A DNA stretch of 56,043 nucleotides. Origin: Dehalococcoidia bacterium (lineage in GTDB: Bacteria > Chloroflexota > Dehalococcoidia > Dehalococcoidales > BS750m-G39). Where the stretch lies: contig JAUWIX010000004.1 of the NCBI GenBank assembly GCA_030608005.1, positions 1-56,043 on the forward strand, given 5' to 3'. The notes beneath the pieces were generated by a model. The model had not been told where the DNA came from and did not search any database. It was given only the letters and a program-made list of their open reading frames with translations. Below, piece after piece: positions 48,637 through 56,043 of this stretch (its first letter is position 1; every line of letters starts with the position of its first letter). The position numbers and the translations under genes are program-made.

Positions 48637-49185
48637 GTGGTGCGGGTTTTGGTCAGGACACCGGTAACACCCGGCGTCATAACCTGGCTTGGTTTTATAC
48701 TAGCCCTTGGCGCTGCGGCACTTGTTATTACCGCACACCTTTTTGCCGCTGGCTGGGTGGTGATTATTGCTGGTTTTTTTGATATCCTGGATGGGGCACT
48801 GGCTCGTCGCATTGAGCAAGCTACCCCTTTTGGCGCTGTCCTTGACTCCACACTCGACCGTTTATCCGAGGCGGTGCTGCTACTTGCTATTTTAGTGTTA
48901 TACCGCGGGGAACCATGGGTGGTTTTGCTGGTTTTCCTTGCCTTGCTTGGCTCTCTGTTGGTGAGCTATATCAGAGCTAGAGCAGAGGCAGTAGGCTTGG
49001 AGTGTCAGGTGGGATTATTCACTCGACCAGAGAGGGTTGTTGTGCTGGCGTTAGGTCTTTTACTAAGTCACATTGCCAATGCCTTAATTATTGCCCTGAC
49101 TATTATAGTGGTATTCAGCTTTTTCACCGCTAGTCAGAGGTTAGTTTATGTGTGGCAGCAAAGAGAAAAACCGTGTAGCTATTAG
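48637..49185 (+). CDS. CDP-alcohol phosphatidyltransferase (PI/PIP synthase-like)
   Basis: An integral membrane enzyme transferring a phosphatidyl group from a CDP-lipid to an alcohol. The signature is complete: FDILDGALARRIEQATPFGAVLDSTLD (DxxDGxxAR..GxxxDxxxD), followed by hydrophobic helices. With inositol-phosphate synthase upstream, the acceptor is probably inositol phosphate. The first canonical start, GTG 48637, is given, but the open frame continues upstream to 48532 and encodes KLSRVRSAIAYRLTEPVV, which looks like the usual N-terminus. No ATG, GTG or TTG occurs there. ggtggagg at 48538-48545 is placed for a start near GTT 48553. True start unresolved. Confidence 0.9.
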   Translation: MVRVLVRTPVTPGVITWLGFILALGAAALVITAHLFAAGWVVIIAGFFDILDGALARRIEQATPFGAVLDSTLDRLSEAVLLLAILVLYRGEPWVVLLVFLALLGSLLVSYIRARAEAVGLECQVGLFTRPERVVVLALGLLLSHIANALIIALTIIVVFSFFTASQRLVYVWQQREKPCSY

Positions 49186-49244
49186 CCGCTTTTATTTATA
49201 GTGCTGTTTATGTTATAAGAAAAGTAAAGCTTAGAGGAGGAATA

Positions 49245-50528
49245 ATGCCGGTTATTGCTATTATTGGGGCTCAATGGGGAGATGAAGGGAAGGGCAAGGT
49301 GGTTGACCTGCTTGCTCAGAAAGCAAGGGTGGTAGTCCGTTTTTCCGGCGGTGATAATGCTGGGCATTCCGTGGTTAACCCCTATGGTGAGTTTGGTTTG
49401 CACCTTATCCCCTCTGGCATTTTTTCTCCCCAGGTTGTTTGCATTATTGGTAATGGTGTGGTGATTAACCCCAGAGTGCTAATTGATGAGATAGAGCTGC
49501 TTAACCAGCGTGGTGTGGATACCTCAAGGCTATTCATCAGTGACCGGGCTAACCTGGTTATGCCCTATCATATCCTCCTTGATGGTTTGGAGGAGGAGGC
49601 GCGAGGTGGCAAGGCACTGGGTACAACACGCAAGGGTGTAGGTCCTGCCTTTGCTGATAAGGCAGCTAGGTTGGGTATTAGAACCGGCGACCTTTTAGAT
49701 AAAGAGGCGTTGATAGAGCGACTCCGTTCTATCCTTGACTACAAGAACACTATTTTGACCAAAATTTATGGGGTAAGCCCGCTATCACTGGATGAAGTCT
49801 ATGCTCAGTATTGCCGGTATGGAGAGCGTCTGGCGCCTTATATTCGGGAGACAACTATAATGCTGGAGGAGGCATTGAGCCGGGGGGAGCTGGTCCTGTT
49901 AGAGGGTGCTCAAGGAACTTTACTTGACCCCGATTTCGGCACTTATCCCTATACTACCTCGTCCTCACCGCTGGCGGGGGGAGGTTGCTTGGGTGCCGGT
50001 CTGGGTCCTACCAGGATTAATCGCATTCTAGGTGTGTTTAAGGCTTACTGCACCAGGGTGGGCAGTGGTCCGATGCCCACTGAACTGAGGGATGAAACCG
50101 GCGACCTGATTCGGGAAAGGGCTCATGAGTATGGCACTACTACCGGCAGGCCTCGCCGCTGCGGCTGGTTTGATGCTGTTGCCGCTCGCTTTAGCACCAG
50201 GATTAATGGCTTTACCGGGGCGGCAATTACCCGCCTTGATATCCTTGATATCTTGCCTCGTCTGAAGATATGTGTAGCCTACCAACTGGATGGGCAGACA
50301 ATTGATTATTTCCCGGCCAGCGTAGCTGCCCTAGCCAGATGTCAACCTATCTATGAGGAGCTACCCGGGTGGCAGGCTGCTACCACCGATATTAGAAAGT
50401 ATGAGCATTTACCCCTTGAGGCTCGCCAGTATGTAGCCCGACTGGAAGAGCTTATTTCCTGCCCGGTTAACCTTATCTCTGTGGGAGCAGGGCGAGAGCA
50501 AACCATCGAGAAGGTGCCTATCTTATAG
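49245..50528 (+). CDS. purA: Adenylosuccinate synthetase
   Basis: Joins IMP and aspartate using GTP in AMP synthesis. Full-length at 427 residues. Visible: IIGAQWGDEGKGKVVDLLA with catalytic Asp13, GGDNAGHSV with His41, GTTRKGVGPAFADKAAR, LLEGAQGTLLDPDFGTYPYTTSS and GVFKAYCTRVGSGPMPTEL. ATG 49245 follows tagaggagg. It is convergent with dapA; repeat copy 9 lies between and may terminate both transcripts. Confidence 0.97.
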   Translation: MPVIAIIGAQWGDEGKGKVVDLLAQKARVVVRFSGGDNAGHSVVNPYGEFGLHLIPSGIFSPQVVCIIGNGVVINPRVLIDEIELLNQRGVDTSRLFISDRANLVMPYHILLDGLEEEARGGKALGTTRKGVGPAFADKAARLGIRTGDLLDKEALIERLRSILDYKNTILTKIYGVSPLSLDEVYAQYCRYGERLAPYIRETTIMLEEALSRGELVLLEGAQGTLLDPDFGTYPYTTSSSPLAGGGCLGAGLGPTRINRILGVFKAYCTRVGSGPMPTELRDETGDLIRERAHEYGTTTGRPRRCGWFDAVAARFSTRINGFTGAAITRLDILDILPRLKICVAYQLDGQTIDYFPASVAALARCQPIYEELPGWQAATTDIRKYEHLPLEARQYVARLEELISCPVNLISVGAGREQTIEKVPIL

Positions 50529-50876
50529 GCTGTTTATCAACCTATCCCCCTGACCCCCTTCCCTTAATAAGGGAAGGGGGAATCTAGGTAAGAGAGGGGC
50601 GGAGCCCCTCTCTATAATCTCTCCCTCCTTTCCCTTTGATAATGAGCCTAACTTAATAGGGTGTTTAAGAGGGGCGCTAGCCCCTCTTCTATAAATACTT
50701 TCCCTCTCATGGTAGGAATACATATCCATATCATGGAGAGAGTAAATACGGAAGGAGAGTCAAAGAGAGGCGAAGCCTCCCTTATATAATTAATTCTCCC
50801 TTCCTTATCAAGGGAGGGAGATAAAGAGGGAGGGTTACCGAATAGAAACTTAAAGGGGGTGAGGTTAAGTGAAAAT
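50529..50876 (+). repeat. Palindromic intergenic repeats, copy 9 (compound), between purA and dapA
   Basis: Begins tgtttatcaacctatccccc directly after purA, then cccccttccctta..taagggaaggggg, gagaggggcggagcccctctc, agaggggcgctagcccctctt, a cctctcatggtaggaataca stem related to the one in copy 6 but inverted, agaggcgaagcctcc and ctcccttcctt..aagggaggg, ending aaagggggtgaggttaa. No gene is present in the ~350 bases. Confidence 0.85.
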
Positions 50877-50878
50877 CT

Positions 50879-51769
50879 CTATACCGGCAAATCAATCTTG
50901 TAGTTTTTCAGTGTATCCCTGATGATGGAGGCTGATTTTTCATCAGCCTCGGTGAGGGGAAGGCGTGGCTTCCCTACATAGAAGCCGATATGGTTAAGGG
51001 CATATTTGACCGGAATAGGGTTGGAGATAATAAATAGGGCATCGATTAGGGGCAGGAGGCGGCGGTGTATGCTGGCGGCTTCGTCTATTTCGCCTGAAGT
51101 AAAGCTATCAATCATCTCCTTGATTTGGTTGCCAACAAGGTGTGAGGCAACGCTAATGACACCATAGCCCCCCAGGGCTAGTATGTGGAAGGTATCGCTA
51201 TCATTGCCACTCCAGACGATGAAATCTTCCCTTGCCTCGCTGATAATCTTGGAAATCTGCCCCAGATTACCACTGGCTTCTTTCACCCCGATGATGTTGT
51301 CTATGTGGCTTAATTTGATAGTGGTGTCGGCTGAAAGGCTGATAACGGTGCGTGACGGCACATTATAAAGTATGCAGGGCAGATTGGTTCCCTGAGCGAT
51401 AGTCTTGAAGTGTTGGTATAGGCCTTCTTGAGTAGGTTTGTTATAGTAGGGGACTACCAATAGGCAGGCATCAACTCCGATCCGCTCAGCTTTTTCGGTT
51501 GCTTCCATGGCTTCAGCGGTGCTGTTACTACCGGTATACGCGATTACTGAACCTCGTTCACCGACTGCTGATTTCACCTCAGTCAGAAGGCGTACTTCCT
51601 CCTCTCGGAGTAGGGTAGGAGATTCTCCGGTTGTGGCCACAAGCACCAAGCCTTCACTTCCTGAGTTGAGTAAGGCTAAGGCTAACTTCTTGGCTTGGTC
51701 ATAATTAACCGCCCCTTTTTCGTCGAAGGGGGTTACCATTGCTGTCAATAATCGTCCTAGTTTTTTCAT
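50879..51769 (-). CDS. dapA: 4-hydroxy-tetrahydrodipicolinate synthase
   Basis: Condenses pyruvate with aspartate semialdehyde, the first committed step to diaminopimelate and lysine. The 296-residue TIM barrel shows AMVTPFDEKGAVNYD, VATTGESPTLLREEE, VPYYNKPTQEGLYQHF, ILYNVPSRT (Tyr) and the Schiff-base Lys in IIGVKEASGNLGQIS. It is the last gene of rpsO-pnp-dapB-asd-dapA, 4 bases after asd, so it sits next to the gene supplying its substrate. Confidence 0.96.
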   Translation of the reverse strand: MKKLGRLLTAMVTPFDEKGAVNYDQAKKLALALLNSGSEGLVLVATTGESPTLLREEEVRLLTEVKSAVGERGSVIAYTGSNSTAEAMEATEKAERIGVDACLLVVPYYNKPTQEGLYQHFKTIAQGTNLPCILYNVPSRTVISLSADTTIKLSHIDNIIGVKEASGNLGQISKIISEAREDFIVWSGNDSDTFHILALGGYGVISVASHLVGNQIKEMIDSFTSGEIDEAASIHRRLLPLIDALFIISNPIPVKYALNHIGFYVGKPRLPLTEADEKSASIIRDTLKNYKIDLPV

Positions 51770-51773
51770 TTCC

Positions 51774-52799
51774 CTAACTCCCGGGATGTATCCAATCCCT
51801 TTTAATCATTTCTTCAGCAATCTGGACTGTATTTAGAGCAGCTCCCTTGCGCAGGTTGTCAGCAACAACCCACATAACCAAGCCATTGGGGTGAGAGGCA
51901 TCTCGGCGAATACGTCCGACAAAGACTTCGTCAGTGCCAGCCGCTGACCAGGGCTGGGGATAAAGGCTGATAGTTGGGTCATCTAATACCTTGACCCCCG
52001 GAGCCTGGGCGAGGATACGTCGTGCCTCATCGGGAGATATAGGCTGGGAGAATTCTATATGGAGCGCCTCGCTGTGTCCTATAAATACCGGTGCTCGAAC
52101 ACAGGTCGCTGAAATGGCTATATCATCAGCATGCATTATCTTCCTTGTTTCTTCCACCAGCTTCCACTCTTCTTTAGTGTAGTCGTTATCCAGAAAAACA
52201 TCTATCTCTGGCAGTAAATTAAAGGCTATCTGGTGAGGGTAAACATGTGGGGCAGTGGTTTGTCCCTCCAATACCTGCTTGGCTTGTTCTGTTAGCTCCT
52301 CTACTGCTGCTGAACCAGTGCCTGATACCGCCTGGTAGGTAGCAGCAGTAATGCGCTTGATGGGATTAACCCTATGCAAGGGGTCTATAGCCACTACCAT
52401 TTGAATGGTGGAGCAATTTGGGTTAGCTATAATCCCCTTATGCCATTTAATGTCTTTGGGGTTGACCTCAGGTACCACTAAGGGGACCTTGGGGTCCATT
52501 CTAAATGCTGAGCTATTATCAACAACTACGGTTCCTGATTTGGCGGCTATAGGTGAGAAGTAGCGGCTAACCTCAGCCCCCGCTGAGAAGAGGGCAATAT
52601 CTATTTCTTTGAAGGACTCAGGGACAGTCTCTTTGACCACAATCTCGCGGTGACCGACAAACAGCTTCTTGCCTGCTGAGCGGTCTGAGGCTAGAAGATG
52701 AATTGAGTCCATAGGGAAGCTACGTTGCTCTAATACCTTAATGAACTCCTGTCCTACTAACCCAGTGGCACCAACGATAGCCACTTTATATCCCTTCAT
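51774..52799 (-). CDS. asd: Aspartate-semialdehyde dehydrogenase
   Basis: Reduces aspartyl phosphate to aspartate semialdehyde. The 341-residue enzyme has the NADP fold YKVAIVGATGLVGQEFIKVL, the catalytic Cys in IIANPNCSTIQMV, TYQAVSGTGSAAVEEL and the His-containing segment RVPVFIGHSEALHIEF-like CVRAPVFIGHSEALHIEF. I chose ATG 52799 with aggagggg just upstream; a GTG one codon earlier is possible. Its product feeds DapA here and probably the DUF39 homocysteine cluster. Confidence 0.96.
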   Translation of the reverse strand: MKGYKVAIVGATGLVGQEFIKVLEQRSFPMDSIHLLASDRSAGKKLFVGHREIVVKETVPESFKEIDIALFSAGAEVSRYFSPIAAKSGTVVVDNSSAFRMDPKVPLVVPEVNPKDIKWHKGIIANPNCSTIQMVVAIDPLHRVNPIKRITAATYQAVSGTGSAAVEELTEQAKQVLEGQTTAPHVYPHQIAFNLLPEIDVFLDNDYTKEEWKLVEETRKIMHADDIAISATCVRAPVFIGHSEALHIEFSQPISPDEARRILAQAPGVKVLDDPTISLYPQPWSAAGTDEVFVGRIRRDASHPNGLVMWVVADNLRKGAALNTVQIAEEMIKRDWIHPGS

Positions 52800-52807
52800 C
52801 ACCCCTC

Positions 52808-53599
52808 CTATAAACCGAGCAGGGTATCTAGACCGTAAATTAGCCCTTTATGCTTAACCACTTCCTTAATAGCAAGCATAACGCCAGGCATATAGCACTG
52901 TCGACTGATAATATCGTGCCGGATGCTCAGTGTTTGCCCTGCTCCTCCCAGGAGCACCTCCTGGTGTGCCAGGAGACCGGGCAGGCGCACACTATGAATG
53001 GCGATACCTTCAACTTGCTCTCCCCGACTAGCTGAGGTCTTACCTTGTTGTGGGGTGAAGAATGATTTACCTCTAGCTTGAGCCATTGCTCTGGCGGTAG
53101 ATAGAGCAGTGCCTGAAGGCGAGTCAGCTTTCAGGTGGTGGTGTAGCTCTATAATCTCGGCGAAGTCAAAGTATTTGGCAGCTACCTTGGCTAGGTGTAT
53201 CATTAGCACTGCGCCTAGAGCAAAGTTTGGCGCTACCGCTGCCCCAACCTGGTGAGCTTCTGCCAGGCGGTCAATCTCGTTGATGTTGTCAGTGGTTAAG
53301 CCAGTGGTTCCTATTACCAAGTTAACACCATGTTCGGTTGTCATGCGCACTGCTGGCATGGTGGCTTGAGCGGTGGTGAAGTCTACCAATACATCTGGCT
53401 GGCAGGCGGTGAGGATGTAATCCAGGTTTGAGGAAAAGGGCACAGTGCCAGAGCCATCGGGCAACGGTAGGCGTTCCTCAGTAGCCTTTAAGTCTACAGC
53501 ACCTACTATTTGCATGTCGGGCTCATGGCATAGGGCATTGACCACCTCTTGCCCCATTCTACCCAATGCACCATGAACTGCTACCCTTATTGACTTCAT
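52808..53599 (-). CDS. dapB: 4-hydroxy-tetrahydrodipicolinate reductase
   Basis: Second step of diaminopimelate synthesis. The 263-residue protein has the NAD(P) motif VAVHGALGRMGQEVV and the substrate site IIELHHHLKADSPSGTALSTARAM, where the family reads HHxxKxDAPSGTA. ATG 53599 overlaps the pnp stop in the pattern TGATG, so translation is coupled to pnp. asd follows after 8 bases. Confidence 0.96.
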   Translation of the reverse strand: MKSIRVAVHGALGRMGQEVVNALCHEPDMQIVGAVDLKATEERLPLPDGSGTVPFSSNLDYILTACQPDVLVDFTTAQATMPAVRMTTEHGVNLVIGTTGLTTDNINEIDRLAEAHQVGAAVAPNFALGAVLMIHLAKVAAKYFDFAEIIELHHHLKADSPSGTALSTARAMAQARGKSFFTPQQGKTSASRGEQVEGIAIHSVRLPGLLAHQEVLLGGAGQTLSIRHDIISRQCYMPGVMLAIKEVVKHKGLIYGLDTLLGL

Positions 53600-55800
53600 C
53601 ACCTAGCCCCTTTATTATAGTAACCCCGTTTATTCTGTGGAGAGCGAACCTCCCGCCGCGTCTTAAATGGGTAGTCTTTAGATAGTGAATCTTCTACCCT
53701 AGCCCCGGGCACCTGAGAAAGCTTTTCAAACACAGCCCGTCGTGATAGGTTTATCCTACCAAGCTCATCAATGTTAATTACCTTAACCGTAACTTCATCG
53801 CCAACTTTAACTATATCCTCAACCTTGGATACCCGATAGTCAGCCAGTTCACTGATGTGAACCAAGCCTTCTTTGCCCGGAGAAATCTCTACCATAGCGC
53901 CGAAGTTCAGCAGGCGGGTCACCTTTCCAGTATAGATGCTGCCAAGTTCTACCTCTTTAGTTAGACCTTCAATAATCTCAATAGCCTTGCGGGCTGCCTC
54001 TTCATTGGGTGAGCCGATAATCACTGTGCCATCATTGTCAATATCAATGCTTGCTTTAGTTTCATTAATAATTGACCTGATTGTTTTACCCCCAGTGCCG
54101 ATGACAGCGCCAATTTTGTCCGGGTCAATAGTTATTTTATACATTCTTGGCGCATAGTGGCTGAGTTCAGGTCGACTGGAGCTGATGGTCTGCTGCATTG
54201 TTTCCAGGATGGACAGGCGAGCCTGGTGGGCTTGATTTAGCGCCTTTCCCAGAATTTCCGTACTTACGCCTTTGAGCTTGATATCTAGCTGTAAGGCACT
54301 GATACCGTTAGCTGTCCCGGCTACCTTAAAGTCCATATCCCCATAGGCATCCTCTATGCCCTCGATGTCAGTTAGAATAACATACTTCCCATCCTCACCA
54401 GTGACCAACCCCATAGCTACCCCGGCTACTGCTGCCGTGGTCGGTATTCCGGCATCCATTAGGGATAGGCTTGAGGCGCAGACACTAGCCATAGAGGTAC
54501 TGCCGCTGGAGCTTAGAACCTCTGAGACAAGGCGGATGGTGTAAGGGAAGTCCTCATCCTTAGGTAGCACCGGGGCAATAGCTCGCTCCACCAAAGCCCC
54601 ATGTCCAATTTCACGCCGACCGGGTGTTCCTACGCGTTTCACCTCGCCACCGGAGAAGGGGGGGAAATTGTAGTGGTGGATGAAGCGTTTAGTCTCCTCT
54701 ATGCCCAGTCCATCAAGCGGTTGCTTTTTCCCGATAGAGCCCAAGGTGGTGATGGCTAGAACCTGGGTCTGACCTCTGGTGAATAGGGCTGAGCCATGGG
54801 TGCGAGGCAGAAGTCCTATTTCGCAACTGATGGGTCGGACATCGGTCAGACCACGTCCATCAATACGCTGTTTCTTATCAAGGAGGTTACCTCTTATTTC
54901 ACCCCTGACCTTTGACTCTAGAGCGGCGATTATATCTTTTTCAGGGAATGACTCGCCCAAACTCTCTATAAGCTCACTCTTTAGATTGCTGAGCGCTTGC
55001 TCGCGCTGTAACTTTTCTGGCTGGCTCAGGGCTTGGGCAAGCTTATCATCAACCATTGGTGAAATTGCTGAGATTGCCTCAGGGTCAACCTCGCTTATAG
55101 GGGCTTCCACCTTAGGTCTGCCCCAAGCCTGCTGGAGCTGCTCTTGGAGTTGGATAATATCTTGATTTGCCTGGTGACCAAATTCTATTGCCTGTAGAAT
55201 AATATCTTCCGAAGCCTCTTTGGCTCCTGCCTCTACCATTACTATCGCTTGCTTGGTGCTAACCACAACCAGGTCAAGCTGGCTGCTTTCAAGCTGGGCT
55301 AAGGTTGGATTTAGTATTAGCTTGTCGTTGATATAGCCCACGTGAACTGCGCTCACTGGACCATCAAATGGTATTGGTGAGATTGATAGGGCAGCCGAGC
55401 CACCGATAACTGCTAGGATGTCGGGGTCGTTTTCCTGGTCAGCGGAAAGGACGGTAACTATAAGCTGAATGTCATTACGCCATCTCTTAGGTAAAAGCGG
55501 ACGCAGCGGGCGGTCAGTAAGTCGGCTAGCTAAAGTTGCCTCTTGGCTGGGGCGCCCCTCCCTTCTGATAAAGCCGCCCGGAATTTTACCGGCAGCATAA
55601 AGCCTTTCTTCATAGTCAACGGTTAGTGGCAGAAAATCTATCCCCTCTCGTGGCTTATCACTGGCGCAAACAGTAACCAGGACTACGGTATCTCCATAGC
55701 GGGTGGTTACTGCTCCGCTCGCCTGTCCGGCGAGCTTTCCTGTGTCTATGATGAGCCTTCTACCGCCAACCTCACACTCAAAAGAATTAGATGATATCAA
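53599..55800 (-). CDS. pnp: Polyribonucleotide nucleotidyltransferase (PNPase)
   Basis: A 3'-5' phosphorolytic exoribonuclease of RNA decay. Two RNase PH domains are visible: the first with TRYGDTVVLVTVCASDKPREGIDFLPLTVDYEER and FIRREGRPSQEATLASRLTDRPLRPL, the second with RTHGSALFTRGQTQVLAITTLG and FPPFSGGEVKRVGTPGRREIGHGALVERA, each split by the known core. A KH domain (IDPDKIGAVIGTGGKTIRSIINETKA) and an S1 domain (GSIYTGKVTRLLNFGAMVEISPGKEGLVHISEL) end the protein. I prefer TTG 55800 (733 residues) after gggagggg; a TTG at 55848 lies inside rpsO. It is in the order rpsO-pnp, conserved across bacteria. Confidence 0.96.
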   Translation of the reverse strand: MISSNSFECEVGGRRLIIDTGKLAGQASGAVTTRYGDTVVLVTVCASDKPREGIDFLPLTVDYEERLYAAGKIPGGFIRREGRPSQEATLASRLTDRPLRPLLPKRWRNDIQLIVTVLSADQENDPDILAVIGGSAALSISPIPFDGPVSAVHVGYINDKLILNPTLAQLESSQLDLVVVSTKQAIVMVEAGAKEASEDIILQAIEFGHQANQDIIQLQEQLQQAWGRPKVEAPISEVDPEAISAISPMVDDKLAQALSQPEKLQREQALSNLKSELIESLGESFPEKDIIAALESKVRGEIRGNLLDKKQRIDGRGLTDVRPISCEIGLLPRTHGSALFTRGQTQVLAITTLGSIGKKQPLDGLGIEETKRFIHHYNFPPFSGGEVKRVGTPGRREIGHGALVERAIAPVLPKDEDFPYTIRLVSEVLSSSGSTSMASVCASSLSLMDAGIPTTAAVAGVAMGLVTGEDGKYVILTDIEGIEDAYGDMDFKVAGTANGISALQLDIKLKGVSTEILGKALNQAHQARLSILETMQQTISSSRPELSHYAPRMYKITIDPDKIGAVIGTGGKTIRSIINETKASIDIDNDGTVIIGSPNEEAARKAIEIIEGLTKEVELGSIYTGKVTRLLNFGAMVEISPGKEGLVHISELADYRVSKVEDIVKVGDEVTVKVINIDELGRINLSRRAVFEKLSQVPGARVEDSLSKDYPFKTRREVRSPQNKRGYYNKGAR

Positions 55801-55822
55801 ATAACCCCTCCCTGCTGAATCT

Positions 55823-56043
55823 TTACTTGCGTAGCCCGAGCCTGGCAATTAGACTGCGATATCGACCAACATCCTCTCTGCTCAGGTAGGCTAGTAGCCT
55901 TCTTCTGTGTCCTACCAGCTTAAGCAGCCCACGTTGCGTGTGATAATCATGCCGATTAGCCATCATATGCCCTGTCAATTGGTTTATCCTTTCTGTGAGC
56001 AAGGCTATCTGAACTTCAGTCGAGCCTGTGTCTCCTTCACGGA
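55823..56043 (-). CDS. rpsO: 30S ribosomal protein S15, 3' part (5' end outside window)
   Basis: Only the C-terminal 72 codons are in the window. On the minus strand they read [20 protein letters not shown], then [20 protein letters not shown], and end [20 protein letters not shown] with a short tail to TAA. These are classic S15 signatures ([16 protein letters not shown], HxxDxHxRRGL, RRRLLxYL), and binding of 16S rRNA is known for the family. It precedes pnp in the conserved rpsO-pnp order, the pnp start lying 22 bases after the S15 stop. Confidence 0.96.
   Translation of the reverse strand, partial: REGDTGSTEVQIALLTERINQLTGHMMANRHDYHTQRGLLKLVGHRRRLLAYLSREDVGRYRSLIARLGLRK

Noticed and set aside
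4687-50876. The repeated GC-rich blocks as a CRISPR array
   Set aside because: Copies are scattered kilobases apart, contain nested palindromes and have no regularly sized unique spacers; no cas genes are present.
50879-56043. rpsO-pnp-dapB-asd-dapA as a novel arrangement
   Set aside because: rpsO-pnp is nearly universal and the dap genes are a common continuation, so this is ordinary core-genome organisation.

Overview
The window looks like a chromosomal segment of a strictly anaerobic bacterium of the Chloroflexota, most likely a Dehalococcoidia relative. The points in favour are a dense core genome with many TTG/GTG starts, the run rpsO-pnp-dapB-asd-dapA, a four-subunit pyruvate:ferredoxin oxidoreductase joined to NuoE/NuoF-like diaphorase genes, and the DUF39/NIL-ferredoxin/UPF0280 homocysteine genes that are typical of anaerobes. 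The placement is inferred from gene content; no rRNA is present to confirm it.

Layout. 1-6030 (+): the 3' part of alaS with in-frame tandem repeats, a membrane-anchored unknown, ruvX, an HPP membrane protein, an acyl-CoA dehydrogenase and tgt. 6045-9871 (-): a sulfur/homocysteine cluster (DUF39 enzyme, NIL-ferredoxin, UPF0280), then an FMN enzyme of the nitronate monooxygenase/FabK family with a small NIL-domain partner. 10.2-16.5 kb (+): a solitary HicB-like gene, aspS, tig, a molybdopterin oxidoreductase and clpP. 16.5-29.4 kb (-): a PfkB kinase, a ParA-type ATPase with an unknown partner, an operon xerC-pepP-efp-PHP-formyltransferase-HAD, a type II restriction-modification pair wedged between xerC and topA, then topA and dprA. 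29.8-34.1 kb: two tRNA-Ser genes, a CaCA exchanger divergent from a P-type ATPase, and tRNA-Arg. 34.1-40.6 kb (+): porC-D-A-B followed by nuoE-, nuoF- and nuoG/HydA-N-terminus-like genes. 40.6-45.7 kb (+): tRNA-Pro, then nusA-ylxR-infB-rbfA-truB. 45.8-50.5 kb (+): a 46-residue zinc-ribbon protein, inositol-phosphate synthase, a GT4 glycosyltransferase, a CDP-alcohol phosphatidyltransferase and purA. 50.9-56.0 kb (-): dapA, asd, dapB, pnp and the 3' part of rpsO.

How the parts connect. Asd makes aspartate semialdehyde, which DapA/DapB send to lysine/diaminopimelate and the DUF39 cluster is expected to use for homocysteine. The por-nuo run predicts electron flow from pyruvate through ferredoxin and iron-sulfur carriers to NAD(H). 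The inositol-phosphate synthase, glycosyltransferase and CDP-alcohol transferase predict an inositol-containing, possibly mannosylated, phospholipid.

Nearly every long intergenic gap is filled by one family of GC-rich palindromic repeats: stacked hairpins built around a gaggggcttcgcccctc core, with ends resembling ttgtttatcaacc. At least nine copies or half-copies occur in 56 kb, and some supply start or stop codons to neighbouring genes. No CRISPR array, transposase, prophage or rRNA was seen. The most unusual points are the tandem repeats inside alaS, two conserved genes (topA and the CDP-alcohol transferase) whose conserved N-termini lack an in-frame canonical start codon, a promoter duplicated upstream of both the HicB-like gene and aspS, and the NMO-NIL pair next to the homocysteine cluster.
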